A stretch of 64,000 bases of DNA from Casuarina equisetifolia (lineage: Eukaryota; Streptophyta; Magnoliopsida; Fagales; Casuarinaceae). The DNA is taken from NCBI GenBank assembly GCA_028551475.1, contig CM052354.1, positions 9,941,172-10,005,171 on the forward strand. The letters run 5' to 3'. Each line of letters starts with the position of its first letter. Within the stretch, counting starts at the first letter, position 1. Shown here one piece after another: positions 10,601 through 24,523 of this stretch. The notes under the pieces were generated by a model. That model was not told the origin of the DNA. It ran no database searches and was given only the letters and a program-made list of their open reading frames with translations. The position numbers were made by a program, and so were the translations under genes.

Positions 10601-12756
10601 TCCATGTTCCTTCTCGTCCGTTCAAAATGGAAAATTTCACGCTCTGTTCAAACTATAATCCCTCATTTTCTTCATGCTCTGTTTTGCACTACGCAACGAG
10701 TAAACCTATGATTTACACACACAGAAACACTGATTTGTTCACCAACTAAGCTTCCGTAAAACCTCTGTGATCATATAACCATCACAAACCCATTTGTGGC
10801 TCATTCTTCCATCCCATTTCCGTTCTAAACGTGCCAAACTTGAAGCTGCTCAGTTTCCTCTTCAGTCAGCAACGGCAAGGATGTCCCAAGCAGCCACAAG
10901 CTCTCCAAGAAGATAGGCGATTGGAACTCCGTCCGCTGACTCTACAAGGAGAACCCCATATGTCAGAAAATTTGTGAAAAGACAGATCAAATGATGATTG
11001 CTCCACTAATTAGCAAAATAAATTTGCTATATAGAGAAAAATCGAAAAGAAAAAAAATACTTAAAGCACATGTTAAAAGAAAGTATAATAAAGAAAAAGG
11101 TATTATTAAGATAACAAAAGCTCAAACCATACATATCTGAAAAAAAAAAATGAAAGAAAGAAAAACTTCATTCCTTGAAAGAGCAGCAAAAAAAAGTCAT
11201 AAAGATGAGTGTTTTCAAAAAAAAAGAAGAGACAAAATTATAAAATCTATTTTCTTAATACTATTATTTTTCAATTTACACAATATAGATTCATACAAAC
11301 AATTAATTTTTTTTTCAAGATATAATGCTTTCACAATCATTTTATATCATACATTTTATTAGAATAGACTCATTCTTTCAATACTATTAAAAAAAATTTA
11401 AGACATAATAGAGATTTATTTATTCTAAAGCCCTTTAATCCCTTCAATAGTCAACAAATTAAAAAGACAACAACTACACGTTATTTCTCGCAGAAGTCAC
11501 CTATTTACCACGAAATTATTTTGTGCAAAGATGGCGTAATCATTCCACTATTTGGACAATACCATCTTTGTGTACAAAGGGATTAAATGTCATAAAAAAT
11601 AAATGTAGACTCCATTTTAGTTCTACGGCTAGCCCGGTAAGTTGTATAAGAGAAAGAGTTAAAAATCAATTGCATTTCTTTAATAGTTAGTTCATGGATA
11701 GGAAATAGATATATTATCCAAATCAATCATTATATATATATGTGCTTTCTTAGGTCTAGAGCAGTTTCGTGGGAGCTAAGACCCAAAAGCATTTTCTAAA
11801 AGTCATGACGATAAATGATAAGATGCCCATCCATGATCTAGTCTTGATTGGAGAAAATATTTGGGTCAATTAAAGTCATACATTCAAAAAATTTTAATCA
11901 TCATTATCCTAAAATTCTTATCTAAAAAGTTTAAAGCTGACCAAACCTCATAATGATAGAGTGATGAAAGGATTGGCTAGCCATGAAATGATATAGAAAT
12001 GAGTACTTTTCTAAACCTTTAATTTCCTTTACTTTTCTCTAATTCTCCCTCCCTTCTTTTAAGTACTCTTCCAAAAGATATTATCTCATGAGTTCGTTAA
12101 TCTACATGAATAAACTGGTGGACAATGCCAAGGACAAGGCACTTTTGGAGATTCCAATGAAAGAACAGCTTGATGAGTTGAAAGATGTTGTATATTATTG
12201 AGAACGAGTTAAATTTTCAAAAGAGTTTTACATGATTAGGGTGTCTAAATTCTAAATGGATATGAAGTCTAAGTCTCATTTAAAAGACTGAAGTTATAAT
12301 AGTTGAAATATTGGTAGAGAGATAAAAGAGTAGGACGTTATTCGTCCAAGCCTCTTTAAAAACTTCTTGTGTTAGTGTGTGCATGTATATGTGCACCTGC
12401 ATGTGCATGTGCACTTAAATCCCTTATTGGGAAATTGTGTAAAAATTCCTAACAATTAGTATCAAAGCCTAAAGGAGACCTAGGTTGGGCAAAGCATAGA
12501 TTGAGGTAGATTATGCAACTTCAATAGTTAAGCAAGGATCTACTTTACAAAATAAATACTTTAGCTAGTCATCTTTTTAGGTTAAATTTTCTTTGAGTGT
12601 CTCTTAATACTATTTGTAAATTATTTTGCTGAGTAGTGACCGAATATAAGTAGAAGTATCAATCATAATAGACACAATTAAATATGAAGTTCCTTTGTTT
12701 GATAGAAAGAGTGATTTCACTTTGTTGAAGTTAGTATCTACGATCTATTAGTACAA

Positions 12757-14486
12757 AAAATTTAGGTAAGCCAAAATAGTTAAAGAAACTAACTGAATTT
12801 TCAAAAACTTGTTTTTTCCTTTTTTTTTTTTTTTGAACCAATGCAATTACTTTCTAGATTAAAGAAGGTTTACTAGATGAAACTTTGAAGACAACAATGG
12901 AAGAAGTTGGTCATATTTATTTTGTTACTTTGACATCAATGTCATTGATTGAAGAAACAACTTAGTGAGTAGGATATTTTGCAATTCATAACTTTGTCAA
13001 TGGGTTGGCAAAATTAACACATGGGCAATTGATTGGTTAGTTATTGCATGGCTCTTCTCATGGAATTACAAAAATGATTCACTATTTGTTATGCAAGGGA
13101 AAGGATTTGGTTTACATGACAAAGCCCAAGGTTCTTCACACAACTTAGTAGTTCACTTTAATTTCAATGAAAAAAGGTAATGCGTTGAACATTACACAAC
13201 TAATATAGTGCTAAATGATTTATTTCCCAATGATGAAAATTTTGATATTACTTTTCTTAAAACATTGTATAAATGTAACGGATTTGGTTGAATCAATTGC
13301 CCAAATGAATTATCTATATTGCTTGAAATCTAATTTTATTAGAATTACCAAGCTACCTAATTCAATATGCAAGTTGTGTAACTTGTAGGAATTACATTCT
13401 ACATTTTGGAGAGGGCCTATTGAATTACCAAAAGATAGGGAAAGATTGGTTACTTATGTTATCTTAATATTTGAAAAACTAGTATAAAAGAGATACCAAG
13501 AAATTTGCATCAACTAAAATAGTTAAGGAAGCTGATTGAATTTCCAAAATCTCATTTTTTATAAAGCTAGTGCAATTACTTTCTACATGAAAAAAGATTT
13601 ACCAAAAGAAACTTTGAAGAAAACAATGGAAGAATATGGTCACAATTATTTTGCTATTTTGACATCAATGTCATTGATTGAAGAAACAACTAAAAAAAAA
13701 AAAAATTATAATGCATGACTTTGTCAATGACTTAGCACAATTTACTAGTAAGTTGTTGGGCTCTTTTCAAGAAATTACAAACAAGACCCACCATTTGCTA
13801 TGCAGGGAAAATAATTTGATCTACTTGAACAAGTCTAAGGTTATTCATACAGCTTGGACATTGAGTACTTTAAATTCATTGAAGGAGTGCAACTAATCTA
13901 ATATTTGTTTAACTAAAACAATGCTAAATGATTTATTCATAATGACGACAAATTTAATATTGTTGAACATTGCATAAATGTGATGGAGTTGCTAGAATCA
14001 AATACCCAAATGAAGTATCTATATTGCTTGAAATTTAATTTTGTTGAATCACCAAGTTGAAACAATTTATTGCCTTTATATTTATTAAATCTAATCTTAA
14101 TAAACATGATGGGCGTTTGGTCTTGTAAGAAACTATTTGCTATTGGGATGGAATAAAGTTTTGCAAAACTTCTATCTCTTAGATATTCGTCAATCCATGC
14201 AAAATCAAAAGATGTGATGTACTTCTTAGGACAAGGGTGTTTCCTTCCACTCTACTCATACTTCAACTTGGGGAATTTTAAAACATGAAATTTTTAGATA
14301 GGGAAAGGCTTCGAAACATTACTTCTAACTTCAAGTGTATACCAAGAGTCGCCTAACTCCCTTTCTATTATTACTATCAACGGATGTCCTTTGTTAAAGA
14401 AATAGATGCAAAGAAAGAAGGGGGAGAAAAAGGTAAAGCTTCAAGTTGGTGTTGACATATTATTTGATGATAAATACATTGGATGA
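12757..14486 (+). pseudogene. CNL relics, at least two head-to-tail partial units
   Basis: Decayed pieces of CNL genes. Around 12,860 and again around 13,590 the sequence encodes the start of the post-NB-ARC region (E-GLLDETL, MEEVGH-YF, TSMSLIEETT), then an MHD-like patch (HDFVNDLAQ) and the LTRHL-like part leading to the first LRRs. Each unit ends with 'PKDxxRLVN..' LRR text before the next begins. The final piece (14,290-14,486) is the C-terminal LRR tail with a degraded version of the CNL end. Many stops and frame changes are present and it is certainly not functional. About 75-80% similarity to the intact CNL by eye marks it as older than the three main copies. Confidence 0.75.
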
Positions 14487-16339
14487 GCCAAAAGACTACT
14501 AAGACTCACATTTTCTTATATAACATCCACTCATTGTTTTGGGAACAATATATTCAGCTTCTACAATTTGGTAAGTGCTTGTTTCAATCAACAAATTATA
14601 AATATAATTATGTTGTTTATGGAAATATCATTCAAATTTTCTTTTCTGATTTAAGTGAATTTTTTAATTTGAATGTTATGGATTTTTTATCACTACTTTC
14701 TTTTCTTTTCCTTTTGTTTTTGTCAATTGGATGGAAGATTTTTAGCAAACTAAAGAATGAAGAGCTTGGATCATAATTCCAAAAACAAAGGCACGCAAAT
14801 GAAGTGTAAAATCCTTTTAGGAAAGAATGCCCCAAAGCTTAGATAATTAATCCAACTACTAAATATTTATTTCTTAATTCTTGAATTGCATCTTTTTTAT
14901 ATTGATTAAGTACAAGCTAATAATTTATTTTTAAAAGAGTATAGAATTGTTTTTTTTCGGATGATACAATTATTGTTAGATGTACCTTGTGCAAGAATAT
15001 TGTAAAAAATTTCTATTCTTAATATAATCTCCTTATCTTAGTATTCATGAATGGCTGCTTTCATATTCTAACACGTTAGTAGTCCTTAAAAAGTTAAAAC
15101 CTTCGCGTATCACATCAAAAAGTATGTTTTTGATCAATTCGATGTGGTAAATCTTAACATTAGGAATTTCGTTTACTTTAGGAGACAGTGGTTTTCAATT
15201 GAGTTATAGGAACTAATTAAGTGGCACCCATTCATTCATGAAATTCACAATTCTATTCATGTAACTATAATATCAATTGACTGAGTTGCACTATTCGTGA
15301 AAGAAAGTTAAGTCATTTATTTAACATAAATAATCTACTCAAAAAGAAAGTTAGCATTATGTGTTATATCTAGTAACTAAATTTTAAGTTATGTTATTTA
15401 ATGATTTAGACATTTAGATATTATCTATTGAATAGGTACGGAAATTTGATTGGAGACATTTTACTCACATCCTTTGTCTGAAAGTTGGAATTTGAATGAA
15501 TAGAACTTCCCCATCGACTTCAACAAGAAGGATAAGTCCAATATCTTCCTGCAGGATGATCAGGTCTCAGATGCAGGAGTTGAAACATAGGCTACAGTTC
15601 GTAGCAAGGGAAGCCAAATATTCCATTGACAATGCTTGATTTTCCCATTACAATTAGTTGACTGATGTGCCCAAATAACAGGTAAGAGAGACTACACCTT
15701 CTCCTTGGTTCTACTAAAACGAGGGAGAAGCTAAGTACCAAGGCAATACTATGCATACAAAATATACCAGAAGTTGAAATGTAGGCTGCGATTCCTAGCA
15801 TTCTTCAAACATATGGACCAAGTTCAAGGAACACATGCAACCAGTATTCTAAATCGCGATGGTTAACAACGAGGCGATATAAAATTGTTTTGCTTACCTT
15901 CGAACTAATCAACTGTTGTTACTTGAAGACAATATGAATTGTTAAATATATCGCTAAAGATTAATCCTTTCTACAATCAAATTACAAAGAAACAATTAAA
16001 AAAGGAAAAAGTTGTAGAAATAATTCATAGCTCCACACAATCCGTGTATATACTAAGTCCTTGCAATGTAATACCCTTAGCCTGTCCATTGTTGAGGGCT
16101 AGAGAGGAGGGCCGATCGTTGCCAACCATAAGATAAAAAGGAAAGCAACTCTAGCTTCTTTCATAAAGTTTCTTCAATAGTCAAAATGGTAAAGCAAATA
16201 ATTCTAAAATTTTCAAGTTTGACAAGGCTTCCTTGCTACAATTGCAGAATCTCTTAATTGAAGGTTACTTTAGCTTTAATGGAGTTTTGGACGAACAGTA
16301 CATGAAGGAATGATGAGAATATAATACTTATACCCAAAG
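14487..16339. other. 3' flank of the CNL relic and unassigned DNA
   Basis: 14,487-15,130 matches 42,001-42,540, the flank of the relic at 39-42 kb. 15,850-16,339 matches 42,540-43,017, next to the other ClpP relic. 15,530-15,840 is found only here and holds two imperfect copies of a short word (AGTTGAAA[CT][AG]TAGGCT, near 15,577 and 15,773). No gene is recognised. Confidence 0.6.
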
Positions 16340-16821
16340 CTAGTATATCTCATCATCTAGAACGTCAGGTAACAAAAATCTTTTTGGATCTTTCGCGATT
16401 TCCTCATAACTCAATCTTGATTTCCCTTTTTTTGGCAAAGGAACTAGAGGAATAATCATATCTTTATCAATAACCCAATTAGTTATTCCATGTTTTACTG
16501 CTAAGATAGGGGACATGTAATGATCCTTCAAAAATATCTTTCTAGTCTTGTTCAAATGTGCGACCAATGGCTTCTAAAATAATTCTTGTGACCTTATTCT
16601 TATTATGCATGACTTCCCGGGCTTAAATTTCCAAATCTAATGCATGGCCACTAGCACCTCCAAGAGGTTGATGAATTATGATCCGTGTACTGGGCCAGAG
16701 GCTTGCCTTTAGTGCCACCTCCAAGTATGACGGAAGCTGTTGATGCTGATATGCCAACTGCGAATGTGCAGAAACATCAGTCCTCACCAGCTTTAGAGCA
16801 TCATAGATGGCCATTGTAGCA
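16340..16821 (-). pseudogene. Nuclear ClpP-family (plastid Clp protease subunit) 3' relic, copy A
   Basis: On the minus strand, from an AG acceptor at 16,822-16,823, it reads TMAIYDALKLVRTDVS, then a damaged active-site region, then RIIIHQPLGGASGHA and AREVMHNKNKV, and ends YMSPILAVKHGI..IDKDMIIPLVPLP and DVLDDEIY with TAG at 16,340-16,342. This is the C-terminal half of a ClpP serine protease subunit, the proteolytic core that degrades proteins in the plastid stroma. The DDEIY end and long C-tail recall ClpP4 of chloroplasts, from memory. Internal stops and a frame change in the catalytic serine region show it is dead. Upstream exons (the INSPGG region) were not found. The same relic recurs at 43,018-43,489. 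Confidence 0.8.
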
Positions 16822-19710
16822 CTGAAACATATAATAAGAGCAAAAGAAAATAACAAGTAGAAAGCGCAAAGTAACAAATGATATGACACCAAAGGCGGGA
16901 ATTACATAGAAAATTATTTTTATCTAGGTTATAATTAATGGAATTTTCGCTGATAGCTGGATGTTTGTATTTCAACTGTACACTGTAGCATATAGTTGGT
17001 ACACCGTTCTCGAATTCATACCAGAAAAAGGGACACACAACGACAAGTCAACTGCACTTAAAATTTTGGATATCAGAATGTACAGCACATCATGCATCTC
17101 CATTAGAGGTGCTTCTCTTTGTGCAAACATCTTTTCATGCACATACGAGTGAATAGATGACCTTGAAAGGGGAAAAATCGAAGGAAACAAAGCATAAGCA
17201 CACGTACACACACATCCCAGGACAACTAGCAAATATAGTCGGAAAGTGTCAAGAGTGAAGACATACTCTAAAGGTTTATATGTCTCAAATCTTGGGTTTC
17301 TTTTCCACTAACCTGCGTTCTCAAAATCTTAACCTGCATACTTACCATATCTGGGGTAATTTTTTCCAGATGAAGTTTAGTTGGACTCAACTAAAAGGTG
17401 ACCCTGATTGAAGCTCTGGATCGCTGAGACGAGTCCAGCCTAGGGTGACAGTACAATTCGCTACAATTCGTTTGATAGCAAATCCTCTTCCATCAAAAAA
17501 GTCGTGGTCCGGAGAAGGATTTGGGCCCATTTGAACAAGACTGTTGTGGAGCCGGGCTTCATGGACTGTTGTGAGAGGTATTGCAGGCCCTTGAATGTCA
17601 GGCTATCACAAAGGGAAAAAGAGCTTTATTAAACTAAAAATGCCTTGAATTGCTTGCTGTAACCTCAAGCGCTGAGGTTAGCGGCTTTTCCAAACGTCGG
17701 CCAGACTTAGTTTTTGGATAGGGGCTGACAACAACGCCAACTATTTATGGAGTTGCATTTGGCGTCGAATGGCTGAGAAACCCAGGTGGTGTGCTCTGTA
17801 ATGAAGTAAGGGCAACCTTTTAGGGAAATCAAGGTAGTAACATCACTATTGTTTATGGCCAACGAAGGTTGCAAACTCTCTGTCAAAAGCATACTTTTGC
17901 AGATTTCTCCAGTGGCTCTACTGACCCAAAGTCCATTTTGTTGTGGGCAAGCCCAACCAATGTTCACGCTTCTTCCATTACATTCAGAAAACACAAAATA
18001 GAGAAATGGAGATTAAAACTAAGATGTCATAAACAAAGTTGGCCAATTTGTGTGAACATTGTTCATGATTTTCTCTTAAACTTTTATGGTGATGGTCACG
18101 GAATATTGAATCAGCTTTGTAAAGCATCCCATACATCGACTGATGATTGTTAGGCCTCTTGGGGCAACAGGTTGCTTCACTACTTAGAATATTGTTTTGA
18201 CTATTTATCACACTTTTTTTATGTGACTATATTATGCTCTCCCAACTATAGAATTTGAAGATAAGTAAATTATTTATGTCAACAGTTTCAATGGAGCCCC
18301 TTATACCCAAAGAAAAAGACGACCAAAAGTAATCTATCAAAAATTTGGAAACAAGAGATTGATTAATTTAAAACTAATGATCCTTGTAAATCTAAAAGGT
18401 AAGATAGGAGTATTAAAAAAATGTAATGAAAATAAAAGAAATACTACCTAAAAAGCAATTATCATTGGAATCAATCACCAACTATAAAAAAGAAAAAGTA
18501 ATGGAAATAAAAGAAATGCTACTTAAAAAGCAATTATCATTGGAATCACTCATGAACCCAAATCCGTTTGATTTTAATGATTACTAATCCGTGAACCCAA
18601 TGCCTTTTGATTTTAATGATCATTAATTGGTTGAAGGAATCTCTATTCAGCGTCCATCCCAATTCTTTTACTATTATTCTTTATCAAAGACCAGTATTGA
18701 AATTAAAAGTGTTATACACAGTAAAAGAAGCTTTTAAAATTCTACTGTGAACAAGATAGATTCATAAGCGTTTTCTGGCTCCAGTGATGTTAAGACTGGT
18801 TGGTTCTAAGTTACGTTTGATGCCATTACTAGCTGGTTAACTACACGCACCTTCTAAGTTTGCCTAAAGAGACCGCTGTTATAATAGCTTTGTATGATGG
18901 AGCTATATGTTTTTGAAGTAGTTGAACAATTGTTGGATATCTCCATCTGCCATCATAAGAACGAATGCCGCTAAGACTCCCTTGTCTTCATGTTAGGGGC
19001 ATCACTGGATTGGGTTTCTATCCGTTCAAAGACGCGCCCATGTTCAAAGACGATTCAGCAATTAGCACACATGCTATGACTGGAAGTCTAATGCAAATTC
19101 CTTGAAGCTTCCGAGGATAATGATGGTTGGCTGGTATTTTGAAACGCCTTTTTGCCCCCCCTTTTTTTTCTCTGACAAGAAAGACAGGTGCTCGAGCATG
19201 GCACTTTTCGTGAACGTAATCTTGATGTTGCTAGTATATCTTGATAATAACATAAGTCCATCGGTACGCCACCATGCTATATCCCGTCCGAATGGTGAAA
19301 ACAGAACCAAGTTCGTCTGTGTGAGAGCCTTGAAACTTTCGGAATGACATCGTTATGGGGTTGGCTGGAAGGCACCTTCTCAGTTTTCCTACTCCAATAA
19401 TGGAGACCTGAAAAATACAGTTCTCTGCTTTCTGTCTTGTTTCAACGATTTTTCTCTCTGCAATAATAGAGGCGTCAAATTGCTAGCTGGAGCAAACCTT
19501 CTAGGCTTTCTTTCTTCAATAATAGAGGCGTCAAAAGTACAGTTTTCAGCTCCCTGTTTCGCCTAATTAATCTGATACACAATCCATGATCAATACATGA
19601 TGCGATGTGGACGGCGACCTCTTGGCCTCTGTACAGACGGAATCCAAAGCTTACATTGTGTCCCTTTCAGATATACTCAAGGAAGAGTTTTCAAATTTCC
19701 AAGTGCAAGT
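16822..19710. repeat. ClpP-relic block, copy A, non-coding part
   Basis: This matches the DNA beyond the ClpP relic at 43,490-46,030 and partly 37,908-39,000. At about 17,420-17,600 it holds a patch conserved in all three copies that reads open on the minus strand (..QGP...VHEARLHNSLVQMGPNPSPDHDF) but belongs to no family I recognise. 18,640-19,700 corresponds to 45,160-46,000. The block is cut by a copia element at 19,711 and resumes at 25,211. Confidence 0.65.
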
Positions 19711-20398
19711 TGATGGGAAAAATGACGTATAAAGTTTCCCACTTTGATTGAACCTATGAGGAAATACTAAAACACCAACGATGTATTCGAATCACAAGTA
19801 AAATAATCAAATCACAGTCAACACAAAAGAATTTCTACGTGGAAAAACTCCTCCAATGTGAAGGATAAAAAACCACGGGACCGATCACGGAGTCCACCCA
19901 AATCTCCACTATATCAATCGTTAGGATACAACCCAATCAAGTCCTTAACAATAGCAACAGGACAAAGATTTACTGATTCAACAACAATAGAATCACCAAT
20001 AAATAGTGAAGAACAAGTTGTAAACAACAACTTAACCAAGAAAAGTTGGAGAAATATCACCCAGATTGTCGACCACAATCTGCTGACTTCAAGAGCTCCA
20101 AACGACAATCCAACCGTTCACAATGAAGAACACCCAATCCCGAACCTGCTGACAAAAAATCAGCTCAATCGGACCACGGATCGTCCTTGATCAAAACGTT
20201 TGATCAACTGCTGCGCAGGGCCTCTAATTCCTGCGAAATTCTGCTCTTTTCTTTTCTCTCTCTCTTTTCTCTTTTGATGGCCACTCACCTCTTCTCTTAA
20301 AGAAAAAACCCTATATTTTTTCTTTTAAACCTTAGGGCCACATTACCCTAATTGGACCCAATAATAAGTCCCCGAATATGGGCTGGACCAACCCAACA
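19711..20398 (-). repeat. LTR (3' LTR of the minus-strand copia)
   Basis: Starts TGATGGG and ends CCCAACA on the plus strand. It is followed by the purine-tract complement TTCTCCCCCTCC. It pairs with 24,524-25,210. Confidence 0.95.
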
Positions 20399-23300
20399 AT
20401 TCTCCCCCTCCAGCCCAAATGAGGGAGATTCCATATGTTTATTTCTCAAGCACAATCCAAACCGGCCTCATGCCGACAAAACTCAAACTTTTCTCGCCAT
20501 AGAGCCTTTGTCATCATATCAGAACCATTATCCTCAGTATGTACCTTTTCAAGTGCAACCTCTTTGGTTTCCATTATATCTCGTATCCAATGATACCTTA
20601 CATCAATATGCTTTGACCTTTGATGAAAAGTAGAGTTTTTAGCAAGACGTATAGCACTTTGACTATCACAAAATAACACATACTTTTCTTGCACGAAACC
20701 AAGTTCTTTTATGAAATCCTTCATCCAAAGCAACTCTTTACATGCTTCCGTTACTGCAATAAATTCTGCTTCTGTTGTAGATAGAGCAATACATTTTTGT
20801 AATCTTGATTGCCATGCCACAGCTCCCCCTGAAAATTTAATCAAGTAGCTTGAAGTAGATCTTCTATTATCAATATCTCCTGCCATGTCAGAATCTGTAT
20901 ATCCCACAAGAATAGGCTTATCACTCCCAAATGAAAGTTTCAAACTAGAAGTGCCTCGAAGATACCTTAGAATCCACTTCACTGCATTCCAATGTTTTCT
21001 TCCAGGATTAGAAGTAAATCTGCTAACTACTCCAACTGCATGAGCTATATCTGGCCTTGTACAAATCATTGCATACATTAAACAATCAACAGCCGAAGCA
21101 TAAGGAACTCTTTCCATATCTTTTCTGTCTTCCTCATCTGTAGGATATTGTTTCTTACTAAGCTTAAAGTGTGTAGCAAAAGGCGTGCTCACCACTTTAG
21201 CTTTATCCATACAAAACCTCTGAAGCACTTTCTTAATGTACTCCTCTTGAGACAACCACAACTTCTTGGCTTTTCTGTCACGACTAACTCTCATACCAAG
21301 AATTTGCTTCACTGAGCCTAAGTCTTTCATTGAGAATGACTTACTTAACTCCTGCTTCAACTTTTCAATTCTTGCAGCATTCTTACCAACTATAAGCATG
21401 TCATCTACATAAAGTAGTAGAATGATAAAATCATCATCTGAGAACTTCTGCACAAATACACAATGATCAGAATTTGTCTTCTTATAGGCTTGCTCCCCCA
21501 TAAAAGACTCAAATTTTCGATACCATTGTCTCGGTGCCTGTTTTAAGCCATATAAACTTTTCTTTAGCTTGCAAACATAGTTCTCTTTACCTTTTTCTTT
21601 AAAACCCTCTGGTTGCTCCATATAAATTTCTTCATTTAGGTCACCATGAAGAAAAGCAATCTTTACATCCATTTGCTCAATTTCAAGATCAAGACTGGCA
21701 GCCAATCCCAAAACCACTCGAATTGAGGACATTTTCACAACAGGTGAGAAAATCTCATCATAATCAATTTCCTTTTTCTGACTGAAACCTTTAACAACTA
21801 GTCTGGCTTTGTATCGGGGTTGTGAAGAATTTTCATCATGCTTCAATCTATAAATCCAACGATTCTTCAAAGCTTTCTTGCCTTTAGGCAATGTCACCAA
21901 CTCAAATGTTTGATTATCATGCAAAGATTTCAACTCATCTTGCATTGCATCAACCCATTTTTTCTTATCCACATCCTCTGCTGCTTCTTCAAAGCTCTCA
22001 GGCTCACCTGCATCAGTCAACAATACATACTCCTCAGTAGAGTATCTAGAGGATGGATGGCGACCTCTAGTAGACCTCCTCAATGGTGGAACTGAAGATG
22101 GATTCTGCTGAACATCAACAACATTATCTGTCTGAGTATCACTATTATCTGCACCCTGTTGGTCATTCTGAACCTGATCCTGAACATCATGCTGAATATC
22201 GCTTTCAACTTGTTCTGGCAACTGTCGCTATAAATCATTTGAAGGAATTAGATCAATATCAATACCAATCTTAGAGCCTTGTGACATATTCTTCTCACTC
22301 TGGCCAATATCTGTCATATTTTGATTCTCAAAAAATACAACATCACGACTCCTCACAATTTTCTTCACAGCTGGATCATAACACCTGTAGCCAAATTCAT
22401 CAGAACCATAACCAAGAAATATACATTCTCGTGTCTTGACATCTAACTTAGACCTCTCATCTTTTGGAATATGAACAAATGCTTTGCAACCAAATACTCT
22501 TAGATAGTTATAGGAAACATCCTTGCCAAACCAAACTCTATCTAGCACATCACCATCTAAAGCAACAGTTGGAGATAGATTGATAACATAAGCTGCTGTA
22601 AGTAATGCCTCACCCCAAAATGTCTTTGGCAGGTTAGCATTTGAAATCATGCATCTAACTCTCTCAACCAATGTCCTGTTCATTCTTTCCGCTATACCAT
22701 TCAATTGAGGTGTTTTTGGAGGTGTCTTCTGATGTCGAATACCATGTTGCCTACAATACTCATCAAATGGTCCAATGTACTCACCACCATTGTCTGATCG
22801 AATGCATTTCAACTTCTTTCCAGTTTGCCGCTCTACTGAAACTTGAAACTGCTTAAATACATCTAGCACTTGATCTTTTGACATCAAAACATAAACCCAA
22901 ACCTTTCTTGAGTAGTCATCAATAAAGGTCACAAAGTAGGATGCTCCACCAAGCGTCCTCGGGTTGACTGGGCCACAAACATCTGAGTGTACTAACTCCA
23001 AGAAATCTGATTTTCTTGAAGGAGGGTGACTATAGAATGAAACTCTTTTCTGTTTTCCAGCTAAACAATGTGCACACTTCTCAAGTTTTGCACTCTTAAT
23101 CCCAGATAACAAGTTCTTCTTTGCCAACACATTCATGCTCTTCTCACTCATGTGACTTAATCTTTTATGCCATAAAGCACTTGCATTTCCATTTTCCACT
23201 ACATTACAAGTGTTCTTGGAAATCTTGGCCTGAAACAAATACAAAGAAGACTCTTTCTTGCCTCTAGCCATAACTAATGAACCCTTAGTAAGTTTCCATT

Positions 23301-24523
23301 GTCCATTATTGAAGATATTGCAAAAACCTTCATCATCAAGTTGTCCGGTAGAAATCAAATTCAAGCGAATTTCTGGTACATGTCTAACATTCTTGAGAAC
23401 CAACTTAGATTCATTACGAGTCTCCAAGCATACATCTCCCATACCTGCAACTTTAGCCAAGCAATCATTACCCATCTTCAATGTGCCAAAGTTTCCAGGA
23501 GTATAAGAAGTAAAGAACTCCTTCTTGGAAGTAATATGAAGAGAAGCACCACTATCAATTACCCAACTTGTCTCATTGCTTGCAAAATTCACATTATCAT
23601 CATAGCACACAATAACAAGTTCATTAGTAGCTGCTGCAACTCGATCATTATCATTGTTGTCCTTTTTCTCCTCACTTTCATTAACTTTCTTCTTCTCATT
23701 TCTACCTTTACCATTTTTCTTTTCATTTTTCAGCTGGAAGCAATTTTTCTTGATATGACCCATCTTGCCACAATGATGGCACTCTACATTTTTATGCCAT
23801 GATCTAGACTTACTTCGACTTTTGTTATAACCTCTCGGACCTCTACTATGACTTCTCCCCCTATTTTCAACAACCAAAGCTTCAGAATGAGACAAAGAAC
23901 CCTGACTCTTTCTTCTCATCTCTTCATTCAAAATACTAGTCTTGGCAAAATCCATAGTGACAATTCCATCGGGAGCAGAGTTACTCACTGACATACGAAA
24001 TGTTTCCCAAGATTCTGGTAAAGTACCAAGTAACCAAAGTCCTTGTACTTCATCTTCAAACTTCATATTCATGCCTGAAAGTTGATCTAACATTCCCTGA
24101 AACTCATTCAAATGATCAGATATGGATTGCCCATCTTTGTATTTCAAGCTAATAAGTTGCTTCATCAAATACATCTTATTATTTCTAGTCTTACGAGCAT
24201 ACAAAGATTCAAGTTTGTTCCATAGAGTCCGAGCATGTGTTTCTTTACTAATGTGATTCAAAACATTCTCATCTACAAATTGTCGAATGAACTCGCATAC
24301 AATTTTATGCTCAAGAGTCCAATCGGCCTCACTCATGTTATCTGGTCTAGTTTCACTAAACACCGGTAAGTGCCAACGCTTCACATAAAGCAAATCTTCC
24401 ATCTTACCCTTCCAAACATGATAATTTCGTCCATTCAAACTAATCATCCTGTTAGTGCTTAGTTCCATCGTTCAATCAAATCCAAAGATAAAACAACCAC
24501 AACCTAAGCTCTTGATACCACTC

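Larger units (their letters stand above)
9604..12756. repeat. Duplicated CNL 3' flank, copy 1 (right half), with an extra insert
   Basis: After the copia element the flank resumes and matches 32,230-34,030 and 59,590-61,550 ('CAACCGGAGC', 'TTTGTATAAAGCAGCGTG', 'CGGTATCAGAGT', and the AT-rich part from 11,150). About 494 bp at 9754-10,247 have no partner in the other two copies. The part after about 12,030 is AT-rich with no gene that I can support. Confidence 0.7.

Noticed and set aside
11150-11362. Lysine-rich 70-codon open frame
   Set aside because: It is an artefact of A-rich DNA. The matching flanks at 33.3 and 60.6 kb do not keep the frame.
13536-13896. Short open frames that look like small proteins (MKKDLPKETLKKTMEE..)
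   Set aside because: They are slices of a CNL relic (post-NB-ARC and MHD region). The parent text is broken before and after.
17707-18153. Overlapping frames of about 95 codons on both strands
   Set aside because: Neither has a recognisable domain, both lie in the non-coding part of the duplicated ClpP block, and neither is kept as an open frame in the other copies.
23299-23802. 167-codon open frame on the plus strand
   Set aside because: It is the opposite strand of the copia gag-protease region, with no domain of its own.
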